From NCBI GenBank assembly GCA_014804225.1, contig JAAVAF010000080.1, forward strand, positions 1 through 16,077: a stretch of 16,077 nucleotides of DNA. The letters run 5' to 3'. The position numbers and the translations under genes were made by a program. Positions 5,421-12,620 of this stretch are shown piece after piece; position 1 is the first letter of the stretch; every line of letters begins with the position of its first letter. Source of the stretch: Lachnospiraceae bacterium (GTDB lineage: Bacteria > Bacillota > Clostridia > Lachnospirales > Lachnospiraceae). The notes below the pieces were generated by a model. That model was not told where the DNA came from, did no database searches, and was given only the letters and a program-made list of their open reading frames with translations.

Positions 5421-5939
5421 TTATAATGTACCGTGAGAAATAGGTACACTAAAAGTACTTGATAAAACGCCCTGAAAATCTCCTGAAATATCAACACTTG
5501 CGGGTGTGATAATGAAGATATAGTTTGAAATCATCTGTAAATTTCCGTTGATTGCGTATGTAGAACCCGATGCAAAATCAATAATGCGCTGCGCGATGTC
5601 TACATTCAGTCCCTCTAAATTCAGAACGACTGCACGGTTGTCCAAAAGTGTTTCTGTAATTTCTCTTGCGTCCTCTACACTCAACGGCTTAATAACGCAA
5701 ACTTCCATACCGCTTCCCTGTGCTTTTTTAACAGGTCTGATCGGTGTTACTTTCTGCGAAGTTTTTCTCACAGGTTTTTCATCCGGCTCATCAAAGTCAT
5801 CATGCATTGATGAAACAGGTCTAGGTTTTCTTACAGTATTCGCCACAATTTCTCCCTCATCGTAAAAATCGTCATCATCATAGTAATCATCTTCATTACC
5901 AAGATGCATAAAGTTTAATAACTTGTCCGTCATTCCCAT
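5421..5939 (-). CDS. sepF: Cell division protein SepF
   Basis: This 172-residue FtsZ-binding protein of Gram-positives tethers FtsZ filaments to the membrane and shapes the septum. The N-terminus MGMTDKLLNFMHLG can form the membrane-binding amphipathic helix. A very acidic linker follows (EDDYYDDDDFYDEGE, about 16-30) and then a basic, proline-containing linker (31-77). The SepF/DUF552 domain starts at about residue 78 (MEVCVIKPLSVEDAREI) and includes NRAVVLNLEGL and the conserved DFASGSTYAINGNL turn. A 20-residue tail follows. The linker makes it slightly longer than the usual 150 residues. GGGAGAG lies 9 nt before ATG 5939. It follows yggS, as in many Firmicutes. Confidence 0.95.
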   Translation of the reverse strand: MGMTDKLLNFMHLGNEDDYYDDDDFYDEGEIVANTVRKPRPVSSMHDDFDEPDEKPVRKTSQKVTPIRPVKKAQGSGMEVCVIKPLSVEDAREITETLLDNRAVVLNLEGLNVDIAQRIIDFASGSTYAINGNLQMISNYIFIITPASVDISGDFQGVLSSTFSVPISHGTL

Positions 5940-5995
5940 AATTTAATACTCTCCCTTTCCCTTTTTGCATTGCTGCAGTTGCATTTTTGCAATAA

Positions 5996-6688
5996 TTACC
6001 TTACACCAAAGATGCCCGTTCCGACACGTACACAAGTCGCTCCTTCCGACACTGCTACGCGATAATCCCCCGTCATCCCCATGGATAAAGTTTCCATAAC
6101 TATATTATCACTGTTTTCGTCCATAATGTCAACTGAAATTTTCTTTAATTTCTGAAAATAGCATCTATTTTTTTCTTCATCGTCGACAAAAGGCGCGATT
6201 GTCATCAATCCCTGCACTGAAATGTTAGGCAATTTAGCGATATCGCGGACTAATTGTCTGACTTCTTCGCAAGTTGTTCCGAATTTAGAAGCTTCGTTTG
6301 CGACATTTACTTCGATTAATATTTTAACAGTTACATTTTTCTTGACGGCTTCCTTACTGATTTCCTCAGCAAGACGAAACGAATCAACGCTGTGTATCAT
6401 ATATACCTTATCGACAATATATTTGACCTTGTTGCGCTGTAAATGACCGATCATATGCCAGCGTATGTCTTTTGGCATCACTTCATACTTATCCATAAGC
6501 TCCTGCACTTTATTTTCGCCAAAATCCCGACAGCCGTAATCATATGCCTCCTGAAGCATCTCTACCGGTTTTGTCTTGCTAACTGCAATTAGTGTCACCT
6601 CCGACCGATCCCGTCCACATTTTTCGCATTCTGCAGTGATTATCTCCTCGACCGCTTTTATATTTTCTTTGATTCCGTATTCCGACAT
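5996..6688 (-). CDS. yggS: PLP homeostasis protein, YggS/YlmE/PROSC family
   Basis: This 230-residue PLP-binding protein has a TIM-barrel fold like the N-terminal domain of alanine racemase. It keeps free pyridoxal phosphate in balance and has no established enzymatic reaction. The PLP lysine is Lys38 in IAVSKTKP. Other family segments are DFGENKVQEL, WHMIGHLQRNKVKYI, SVDSFRLAEEI, VLIEVN-type strand ILIEVNVANEASKFG, GLMTIAP, and the phosphate-binding end LSMGMTGDYRVAVSEGATCVRVGTGIFG. The ribosome binding site AAGGAGAG overlaps the stop codon of the HlyD-like gene, giving tight coupling. The conserved pairing with sepF suggests a link between PLP supply and wall amino-acid metabolism, but that is inference. 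Confidence 0.95.
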   Translation of the reverse strand: MSEYGIKENIKAVEEIITAECEKCGRDRSEVTLIAVSKTKPVEMLQEAYDYGCRDFGENKVQELMDKYEVMPKDIRWHMIGHLQRNKVKYIVDKVYMIHSVDSFRLAEEISKEAVKKNVTVKILIEVNVANEASKFGTTCEEVRQLVRDIAKLPNISVQGLMTIAPFVDDEEKNRCYFQKLKKISVDIMDENSDNIVMETLSMGMTGDYRVAVSEGATCVRVGTGIFGVR

Positions 6689-6703
6689 TTGTACGTCTCT
6701 CCT

Positions 6704-8107
6704 TTATTTATTATAGATAAAATCATCGGTGTTTACGCTCGCAGCGTCAAGCACAATTCTGTCATAAACGGTAAGACCGTATTTCGTGTTAGAGCTGACA
6801 ATTGCGTATTCATCATTTTCAGCAAGAATTGTTATCTGTTTAAAGTCGGCATAGCCTTTATTCATATTGTAAACGCCAGTCAGTGTGCCGGATTTGCTGA
6901 TTGCCATTTTCTCGTCCGAATCCGGTTTGCAAATGTAATCTCCGACATTCAAATCCGTGTTATCAACATAAAATTCTTCATCGTTGGAATTGTATACGGT
7001 TGTTTCTATAAAATGATAAACAAGTTCTCCGTTTTCATTGTAGGTTTCTTTGGAAACACCGTAATTTCCTTTATCTCCCCCCTTGCTCATATAGTCCGCA
7101 GGAATGATAAAAAATTCTTTTTGTGCGATTGCAGATTTCGGAATTTTTAACCCCTTTTCATCATTAATCACGAGTTCAATATCGACAAATCGGTCTGTGC
7201 AGAACGTTTTACAGGAATTAGTGAAGGAAAGCTGTGCATAATCTCCATCCGGTAAATGATGAATTGTGACTTCTCCCCAAGACGTTTCCTGTGTTTTGAT
7301 AAATTTTACCTTAACATAAGACTCTTCCTCAAGTTCGGCAACCCGCTCGGCATCAATCGGAATAACAAGCGACCAGTTTTCATCGGTTACCAGTTTTCCG
7401 ACCACATCATTTTTCTCGATTAAATCGTTATTATTAACTCTGTTTCGCTCATATAAGGACTGGTCAAACAACTCTGCATTAATATTTTCGATGGAAAGAT
7501 CCTCATAGCCGTCCGTATTGTATACAACATAGCCTGATTTTCCTACCGTACAAAGCGATACCATTCCGCCAAGGCTTGATTTGTTCAACGTATCAATATT
7601 CTCATACATACTGATATTGACAAGCCGGACAACTGCGCCTTCGAGATCATATTTAAAATCGTATACAGAACCGAAATCTTTACAGTCAAAAACACTTGCA
7701 TATTGTATGACATCAGACCGAATCTCCGCAAGCTCTTCGTCCGAGTATGTATTTTCGCCAAGCTCTCCGGAATTTAAAAGTGTGGCAAGCCTTCCGCTTT
7801 CATCAATGGAATATACGGTATCGCGAGAGGAAACGCGCTCCCCCTCCCGGATATAGTAATTGATATAACCTGTGTAAGGTGAATTGACAAGCTCTTCTTC
7901 TCTGAGTGCGATACCTGTGTAGGTCTTTGATATGGATAGGGACCCCATCTGTATGGAATATCCCATAATTGGTTCGGAGTTTAAATACATCACAATGAGC
8001 ACAATAATATAAACAGTCATTGAGCCGAAGATCAACAACTCAATCCTGTTCATGGTTTTTCCTGATTTACTATGTCGTTTTTTTCTTACCTGTTGATTTT
8101 GTGCCAC
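6704..8107 (-). CDS. HlyD-like membrane-anchored protein (possible efflux-adaptor homologue)
   Basis: About 467 residues if started at GTG 8107, which has AAAGGAG 8 nt upstream; an ATG at 8134 gives 476 and has only AAAGG. A basic stretch (VRKKRHSKSGK) precedes a single membrane segment at about residues 21-41 (ELLIFGSMTVYIIVLIVMYL), so the rest lies outside the cell. After the membrane comes a barrel/lipoyl-like segment (TYTGIALREEELVNSPYTGYINYYIREGERV) resembling membrane-fusion proteins of the HlyD type; the long coiled coil typical of HlyD is short or absent. A late segment (IDIELVINDEKGLKIPKSAIAQKEFFIIP) also fits such adaptors. No transporter gene lies nearby. Position before yggS-sepF hints at a role at the division site or wall, but this is unproven. 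Confidence 0.75.
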   Translation of the reverse strand: MAQNQQVRKKRHSKSGKTMNRIELLIFGSMTVYIIVLIVMYLNSEPIMGYSIQMGSLSISKTYTGIALREEELVNSPYTGYINYYIREGERVSSRDTVYSIDESGRLATLLNSGELGENTYSDEELAEIRSDVIQYASVFDCKDFGSVYDFKYDLEGAVVRLVNISMYENIDTLNKSSLGGMVSLCTVGKSGYVVYNTDGYEDLSIENINAELFDQSLYERNRVNNNDLIEKNDVVGKLVTDENWSLVIPIDAERVAELEEESYVKVKFIKTQETSWGEVTIHHLPDGDYAQLSFTNSCKTFCTDRFVDIELVINDEKGLKIPKSAIAQKEFFIIPADYMSKGGDKGNYGVSKETYNENGELVYHFIETTVYNSNDEEFYVDNTDLNVGDYICKPDSDEKMAISKSGTLTGVYNMNKGYADFKQITILAENDEYAIVSSNTKYGLTVYDRIVLDAASVNTDDFIYNK

Positions 8108-8151
8108 ACGCAAATCTCCTTTTCCATACAACATTATGCGCCTTTGTACTC

Positions 8152-8157
8152 TGTCAA
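8152..8157 (-). promoter_or_regulatory. Perfect -35 box before the HlyD-like gene
   Basis: On the minus strand the sequence is TTGACA, a perfect -35. The candidate -10 hexamers are poorly spaced (CATAAT after 13 bp, TAATGT after 15 bp). A promoter is possible but not secure; the gene may instead be read from the P-loop gene upstream. Confidence 0.3.
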
Positions 8158-8158
8158 T

Positions 8159-8236
8159 CGAGTAGGAGATTTTCGCCTACTCGTTGTGCGAGGCGTAAGT
8201 TGCGGAGCAACTAATTTCCATATACGCCTCTGCACA
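8159..8236. repeat. Tandem compound hairpins between P-loop and HlyD-like genes
   Basis: The first hairpin is CGAGTAGG (8159-8166) with CCTACTCG (8176-8183), perfect 8 bp. The second is three-tier: TGTGC (8185-8189) with GCACA (8232-8236), GAGGCGTA (8190-8197) with TACGCCTC (8223-8230), and AGTTGC (8198-8203) with GCAACT (8207-8212), leaving a 10-nt bulge (8213-8222) on one side. This plan matches the structure at 1597-1675. It is likely a dispersed palindromic repeat or a structured mRNA spacer. Confidence 0.75.
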
Positions 8237-8240
8237 TATA

Positions 8241-8267
8241 AAGCCCCGGATTTTCCGAGGCTTTTGT
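8241..8267. terminator. Probable terminator after the P-loop gene
   Basis: AAGCCCCGG pairs with CCGAGGCTT with one mismatch around ATTTT. On the minus strand TTTATAT follows, a modest U-tract just past the P-loop gene stop at 8280. The plus-strand reading (GGCTTTTGTTT) is a little better, but no plus-strand gene precedes it. Confidence 0.55.
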
Positions 8268-8279
8268 TTAAAAATATTT

Positions 8280-8699
8280 CTATAATGATACAGCGACTTT
8301 TGATTTTAAGCTTTCCGGAAGTTCTGCCTCATCAACAGAAATGCTGGCAATAATTTTAAAGCCATATGTATCACTGATGCGGTCAAGCTTCGTCAAAACC
8401 TCTTCCACTCTGTCTGTTTCAACGCATGAAATCTTTAAAAAGCCGTCAAGATACAAACACTCTAAATCATGATCCTGAGAAACAATGCCTCGAATAAAAC
8501 CTATAAATTCGTCAGGATTTGAAACACCGTAATCCTTCACATTAATAAGCCTAACTTTGTTGTTAAGCTCGTACATATGATCATTACCCTTGTCAAGGTA
8601 AACGATATTTCCTTCTGCATTCGCAATCTCTTTGTTTACCATGTCTAAAATGATTTTTGTTTTACCCTTTCCTTTTTGTCCAACAATAAGCTGTACCAT
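8280..8699 (-). CDS. Small P-loop NTPase-like protein of unknown function
   Basis: 139 residues with a canonical Walker A, GQKGKGKT at 7-14, right at the N-terminus (MVQLIVGQKGKGKTK). The strand LECLYLDGFLK has Asp85 in Walker B position. The core resembles the ATPase half of KaiC/RecA or zonula-occludens-toxin-like folds but is far shorter, and no sensor, arginine-finger or C-terminal domain is seen. Related Clostridial proteins have been loosely labelled PilT-like, which the sequence does not justify. GGAGG lies 8 nt before ATG 8699. It has its own promoter and a long leader, and is followed by a probable terminator and hairpins. Its place between the min/rodA cluster and yggS/sepF suggests, no more than that, a link to division or envelope work. 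Confidence 0.85.
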   Translation of the reverse strand: MVQLIVGQKGKGKTKIILDMVNKEIANAEGNIVYLDKGNDHMYELNNKVRLINVKDYGVSNPDEFIGFIRGIVSQDHDLECLYLDGFLKISCVETDRVEEVLTKLDRISDTYGFKIIASISVDEAELPESLKSKVAVSL

Positions 8700-8742
8700 A
8701 AGAAATACCTCCTGTAAATTGCATATTTAATGAGATAAACAC

Positions 8743-8772
8743 TTGTTACCGTTTACTCCGTTCCAGTAACAA
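8743..8772. promoter_or_regulatory. Inverted repeat in the leader of the P-loop gene
   Basis: TTGTTAC (8743-8749) and GTAACAA (8766-8772) form a perfect 7-bp inverted repeat with a 16-bp spacer, lying 10-40 nt downstream of the predicted transcription start. It could be a repressor operator or an mRNA hairpin. No effector can be named. Confidence 0.45.
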
Positions 8773-8789
8773 ACATATCATTTAATATA

Positions 8790-8818
8790 ATTATAGTAGA
8801 ATACGTCGAAAAACACAA
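8790..8818 (-). promoter_or_regulatory. Sigma-A-type promoter of the P-loop gene
   Basis: On the minus strand TTGTGT (8813-8818), a 17-bp spacer and a perfect TATAAT (8790-8795) point to a start near 8783, giving a leader of about 85 nt. It lies directly after the dacA stop codon, with no strong terminator between, so read-through from the upstream operon is also likely. Confidence 0.7.
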
Positions 8819-8825
8819 CAACTTA

Positions 8826-9812
8826 TTATATTTCTCCTAATAAATCTGTCATCTGCGTATACATTGCCGTCCTGTCAGATGCTTGAAGAACCACAGAAAT
8901 ATAGGGATTTCCCGCATTATCTCTTGCGTAAATAATAAGACAGCTTCCCGCCGCACTTGTCGTACCTGTTTTTCCACCAATTACGGTCACCGAGTCGGGC
9001 GCAAACGCTTCGCCCTTTATGTATGCATTGCTGTTTGCAATATCCATCGTCTTTTGATTTCCGTTTTTACCAAGATATACGGAGTTGTAGGTGGCAGTAT
9101 GGATAATCTCTACAAATTTATCATACTTTACGGCGGCGTTGCAGATCAAATACAGATCGTATGCCGTCGTATAGTGGTTCGGATCCGTCAGACCGTGCGG
9201 ATTGACAAAATGACTGTTTGTTGCGCCAAGGCTGTTCGCCATTTCGTTCATCATCTCGGCAAAGCCCTCCACGCTTCCGCCGATATGCTCCGCGACCAAG
9301 ACTGCCACATCGTTTGCCGATTTTAAGAGCAGTGCGTGAAGCGCTTGCTCCATTGTCATAGAATCTCCTGCCTCAAGCCCCAGCTTTACTGCGCCCGATT
9401 CCGTGATATAGACATTTTCACTCGCGGTCAGTACATCATCAAGATTTCCGTATTCCAAAGCGCACAGTGCTGTCAGAATTTTCGTCAGACTTGCGGGATT
9501 TAACTTTTCATGGGGATTTTTTGCATAAATCACTTTTTTCTGTGAAATATTAAAAAGCCCCGCTGCAGTTGCCTCTGACATATCAACGTCTGTTCCCGCC
9601 GTGACATCTTTTGCCGTGACGCACAGTTCTGATGCAAAGGCGTCCTCTGTATTCTCAACGAGATGAGAAGCAACCGAAAAACTGGAATTATTCCGACTTC
9701 TATCATACGCAAAAGTATATTCCTTACTGCCGCATCCGGTAAGTGTTGTCAAAAGAAATACTGTTATTAACAATAACGCTATTGTTTTTTGAATATTATT
9801 TGTACATTTCAC
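8826..9812 (-). CDS. Lipoprotein D-alanyl-D-alanine carboxypeptidase (S11, PBP5-like)
   Basis: This 328-residue penicillin-binding protein trims the terminal D-Ala from peptidoglycan stem peptides. The type II signal peptide ends in LTGC, predicting lipidation at Cys27 (by Lgt and LspA) and anchorage to the outer membrane face. S11 motifs are complete: SLTK with nucleophile Ser108 and Lys111, SAN at 165-167, and KTG at 281-283 (GGKTGTTS). The chain stops about 45 residues after KTG, so the C-terminal beta domain and membrane helix of E. coli PBP5 are absent; the lipid replaces the helix. The GTG start lies inside mgsA (17-bp overlap), with GGAG about 12 nt upstream, implying coupling. Belongs to the dacA/dacF group; the exact symbol is not certain. 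Confidence 0.93.
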   Translation of the reverse strand: MKCTNNIQKTIALLLITVFLLTTLTGCGSKEYTFAYDRSRNNSSFSVASHLVENTEDAFASELCVTAKDVTAGTDVDMSEATAAGLFNISQKKVIYAKNPHEKLNPASLTKILTALCALEYGNLDDVLTASENVYITESGAVKLGLEAGDSMTMEQALHALLLKSANDVAVLVAEHIGGSVEGFAEMMNEMANSLGATNSHFVNPHGLTDPNHYTTAYDLYLICNAAVKYDKFVEIIHTATYNSVYLGKNGNQKTMDIANSNAYIKGEAFAPDSVTVIGGKTGTTSAAGSCLIIYARDNAGNPYISVVLQASDRTAMYTQMTDLLGEI

Positions 9813-10188
9813 GCCAATCTAAATCTCCTCTGTCAAGTGACTTGATTAATAACTCTGCTGAGGCAAGATTTGTTGCCAAAGGTATATTATGAATATCGCA
9901 TAGCTTCACTGCATTATTAATATCAGGTTCGTGAGATTTCGAATTCGGATCTCGCAAAAAGATAACAAGGTCGATCTGATTATGTTCAATCTGCGCACAA
10001 ATCTGTTGTTCACCGCCTAAATGTCCTGCCAAATATTTATGAATATTCAGATTAGTGACCTCCTCAATCAGGCGTCCTGTTGTTCCTGTAGCGTAGAGCG
10101 TGTTCTTACTTAAAATACCCCTATATGCAATGCAAAAGTTCTGCATTAGCTTTTTCTTCCCGTCGTGCGCTATTAACGCAATATTCAT
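9796..10188 (-). CDS. mgsA: Methylglyoxal synthase
   Basis: This 130-residue enzyme turns dihydroxyacetone phosphate into methylglyoxal and phosphate, a bypass that relieves sugar-phosphate stress. Family motifs in order are IALIAHD (Asp9, equal to E. coli Asp20), LYATGTTG phosphate-binding loop (31-38), LVIFLRDP (Asp80), SHEPDI (His86, Asp89) and NIPLATN (101-107). The oddity is residue 60: the family's GGDQQ, whose Asp (E. coli Asp71) is the catalytic base, reads GGEQQ here, and the preceding SGP is AGH. The acid is kept but one carbon longer. Length is like the B. subtilis enzyme. AAGGAAGGGG lies 8 nt before ATG 10188. The 118-bp gap after rodA may hold a separate promoter, but none is convincing. 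Confidence 0.93.
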   Translation of the reverse strand: MNIALIAHDGKKKLMQNFCIAYRGILSKNTLYATGTTGRLIEEVTNLNIHKYLAGHLGGEQQICAQIEHNQIDLVIFLRDPNSKSHEPDINNAVKLCDIHNIPLATNLASAELLIKSLDRGDLDWREMYK

Positions 10189-10306
10189 GATACTTACCCC
10201 TTCCTTTGTCCTATAAAAATTGTATACATTATTATTCTACATTGTTTTTGCACAAAAATCTATAGAATTTTTTTCGATTTTTTAGTATTTTTATAATATG
10301 TTCGAT
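10189..10306. other. AT-rich gap between rodA and mgsA
   Basis: No gene fits here. AAAAATC (10255-10261) and GATTTTT (10277-10283) could form a weak AT hairpin followed on either side by T- or A-rich DNA. On the minus strand TTGTGC followed by 16-17 bp and an AATAAT/ATAATG box is a possible weak promoter for mgsA. Neither is convincing. Confidence 0.3.
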
Positions 10307-11422
10307 TTAATTATTGTATTTTCTGATACATTGTAATCGTATATTTAGGACAAAACCCATACCAATATACAAACTGACCAGTGAAGTCAATCCATAACTG
10401 ACAAACGGAAGCGGAACACCTGTATTCGGAAAAAGGCCTGTGGCAACGGCGATATTGACAAAGCTTTGGAATCCGATCAGTGCCGCCATTCCCGATGCGA
10501 TACAGGTACCGGCAAGATCTTTTGCCTTTCTTGCCACGCTAAGGCATTCGAGCACAATTGCAAACAGTAAAATAACGACAAGACAGCTTCCTACAAAGCC
10601 AAGCTCCTCTCCAATAACGGTAAAAATAAAGTCTGTCTGGGGTTCAGAGATAAAGTTTCCGTTTTTAACGGAACTAATCATATTGTTATTTAATCCTTTT
10701 CCCCAAAGCTGCCCCGAACCGATTGCCATCATCGCATTTGTCTGCTGATATGCGAGCGTCTGCTGATACTGTTTGGGATAAAGCCATGCCAGAATACGTC
10801 CCTGTTGGTAGCTGTTTATGATGGTCTGGTCAGGCTGTAATATTAAAATAAATAAAACCACTGCAACAGGAATCACAACTGCAAGCGTGCCGAGTATCAG
10901 CTTATAACTCAATCCACCCACATACCATACGATGCAAAAGATTACAAGAATAACGATAGTGGTCGACATATCCGGCTGATCATAGATCAGGTATGCCGGG
11001 ATCGCTGTAAGGACAAGCATTGTGATCATATTTCTCAAGGAATTAATTTTTGTTCTGTGCTTCATAATGTACTGTGAAATCACCAAAATAAGCATGATTT
11101 TTGTAATTTCCGAAGGCTGAAACTGGATGCCGCCGATAACAAGCCAACGCCTTGCGTTGTTTACCACCTCTCCAAACCGCGCCACCATTACAAGCAGCAC
11201 TAAATCGAAGATATAAATCACCCAGTAAAACCGTAGAAAAAACGAATAGTCAAAAAATGACAGAACAATCATAATAAAGAGTCCCATGATAAAGCCCAAA
11301 AGCTGTCTGCTTTGTAAATCAGGACGCGCACTTCCAACCGAAAGGATACCGATTGCTGTTATTGCGATAAGCATCAATATTAATTTAAAATCATAATCCC
11401 GTATTCGGTAATTTTTTAACAT
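10307..11422 (-). CDS. rodA: SEDS peptidoglycan polymerase RodA
   Basis: This 371-residue polytopic membrane protein of the FtsW/RodA/SpoVE family polymerises lipid II into glycan strands for side-wall growth, together with PBP2. About ten hydrophobic segments are visible. Family landmarks are RRWLVIGGIQFQPSE (91-105), DQPDMSTT (148-155), the large extracellular loop with YQQTNAMMAIGSGQLWGKG, and EPQTDFIFTVIGEELGFVG, where Asp264 matches the essential Asp262 of E. coli RodA; then GLFPNTGVPLPFVSYG near the end. RodA rather than FtsW is favoured by the shared operon with mrdA and minCDE. GGAGG lies 6 nt before ATG 11422. The gap after minE is 66 bp without a terminator. Confidence 0.94.
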   Translation of the reverse strand: MLKNYRIRDYDFKLILMLIAITAIGILSVGSARPDLQSRQLLGFIMGLFIMIVLSFFDYSFFLRFYWVIYIFDLVLLVMVARFGEVVNNARRWLVIGGIQFQPSEITKIMLILVISQYIMKHRTKINSLRNMITMLVLTAIPAYLIYDQPDMSTTIVILVIFCIVWYVGGLSYKLILGTLAVVIPVAVVLFILILQPDQTIINSYQQGRILAWLYPKQYQQTLAYQQTNAMMAIGSGQLWGKGLNNNMISSVKNGNFISEPQTDFIFTVIGEELGFVGSCLVVILLFAIVLECLSVARKAKDLAGTCIASGMAALIGFQSFVNIAVATGLFPNTGVPLPFVSYGLTSLVSLYIGMGFVLNIRLQCIRKYNN

Positions 11423-11488
11423 CGTTTTCCTCCGTTGGGGGTGCCCGCATCAATCTTATGTAGTCGATCCAAAAACGTTTGGTTTTAA

Positions 11489-11758
11489 TTAATTTCGCAA
11501 ATCAATAATCGGGATGTTGGCATACAAAACTGGCGCTTTCATGCCGTTTCTGCCGTTGTTTGCCGTTTTTGAAATCTGGATATCCATGTTTGATGTATCA
11601 ATTTTCATGTACTTTGAGATGACATTCGCAATATCGTTTTTAATCAGCTCCATCATTTCGGGTGAACAATTCACTCTGTCGGAAATCAACAATATTTTGA
11701 GTCTGTCCTTTGCAATCTGTCGTGAGGTTTTTCTCCTAAAAATATTCAATATACTCAT
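11489..11758 (-). CDS. minE: Cell division topological specificity factor MinE
   Basis: This 89-residue protein stimulates the MinD ATPase and gives the Min system its spatial pattern. The N-terminal amphipathic, membrane-binding stretch is MSILNIFRRKTS, the MinD-contact helix is in AKDRLKILLISDRVNCSPEMM, and the C-terminal dimer domain (about 36-89) reads IKNDIANVISKYMKID...MDIQISK and ends in a beta strand. Length is normal. ATG 11758 overlaps the minD stop as ATGA, with GGAGGA 6 nt upstream; a longer in-frame start at 11809 lies inside minD and is rejected. Its presence shows an E. coli-type MinCDE set rather than a DivIVA/MinJ-only set. Confidence 0.95.
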   Translation of the reverse strand: MSILNIFRRKTSRQIAKDRLKILLISDRVNCSPEMMELIKNDIANVISKYMKIDTSNMDIQISKTANNGRNGMKAPVLYANIPIIDLRN

Positions 11759-12564
11759 GCTTGCTCCTCCTGTAGATTTCTTCTGAATAGATTCGAAAAT
11801 CTTGTCCATATGGTTACATTTTTACCGAAATCCATAAAAGGAACTTCTTTTCCCGCCAATCTGCGGCAGATATTGTAGAATGCCTGTCCCGCCATGGAGC
11901 CCTTGCCGACAAGAGGTTCGCCCTGATTCGTAGCAATAACCACATTCTCGTCATCGGGAACCACGCCAAGCAGTGGAAGTCCCAAAATATCAAGGACATC
12001 ATCGACCGTCATCATTTCACCGCGCCGTATCAGGTCTTGACGCAGCCTGTTAATCACAAGGTCAATTTTCTTAATCTCATTTGCCTCCAAAAGACCAATA
12101 ATACGGTCCGCATCGCGGATTGCCGATACTTCAGGTGTTGTCACCACAATTGCGTGGTCTGCGCCCGCAATTGCGTTTTGAAAGCCTTGTTCAATCCCCG
12201 CCGGACAGTCGAGAATGATGTAGTCAAACTGTTCTCTTAAACTGTCAATCAGCTTAATCATTTGTCCCGGGGTGATGCAGTTTTTATCTCTTGTCTGTGC
12301 CGCAGGCATCAGATAGAGTCCAGTGTGTCGTTTGTCCTTTATCAGTGCTTGTTTTAATCGACAGTTGCCTTCAATTACATCTACGAGATTGTATACAATC
12401 CTGTTTTCAAGTCCCATAACGACATCAAGATTTCTAAGACCGATATCGGCGTCAATCAAAACAACACTATGTCCCATCTCTGCCAGACCTGTTCCTACGT
12501 TTGCAGATGTGGTGGTCTTGCCCACACCGCCTTTTCCTGATGTAACAACGATTACTTCGCTCAT
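11755..12564 (-). CDS. minD: Septum-site determining ATPase MinD
   Basis: This 269-residue ParA/MinD-family ATPase binds the membrane as an ATP dimer and recruits MinC and MinE. The deviant Walker A SGKGGVGKTT is at 9-18 with signature Lys11 and Lys16. Switch and Walker B regions are VVLIDADIGLRNLD (34-47) and FDYIILDCPAGIE (near 113-125). The C-terminal membrane-targeting amphipathic helix is in VTIWTRFSNLFRRN. GGGAGG lies 9 nt before ATG 12564. It follows minC after 56 bp and shares 4 bp with minE. Confidence 0.97.
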   Translation of the reverse strand: MSEVIVVTSGKGGVGKTTTSANVGTGLAEMGHSVVLIDADIGLRNLDVVMGLENRIVYNLVDVIEGNCRLKQALIKDKRHTGLYLMPAAQTRDKNCITPGQMIKLIDSLREQFDYIILDCPAGIEQGFQNAIAGADHAIVVTTPEVSAIRDADRIIGLLEANEIKKIDLVINRLRQDLIRRGEMMTVDDVLDILGLPLLGVVPDDENVVIATNQGEPLVGKGSMAGQAFYNICRRLAGKEVPFMDFGKNVTIWTRFSNLFRRNLQEEQA

Positions 12565-12620
12565 AGGTTTTCGCCTCCCATTATTTGATATAATGGTCTC
12601 CGGACATTTGTTTAATCAAA

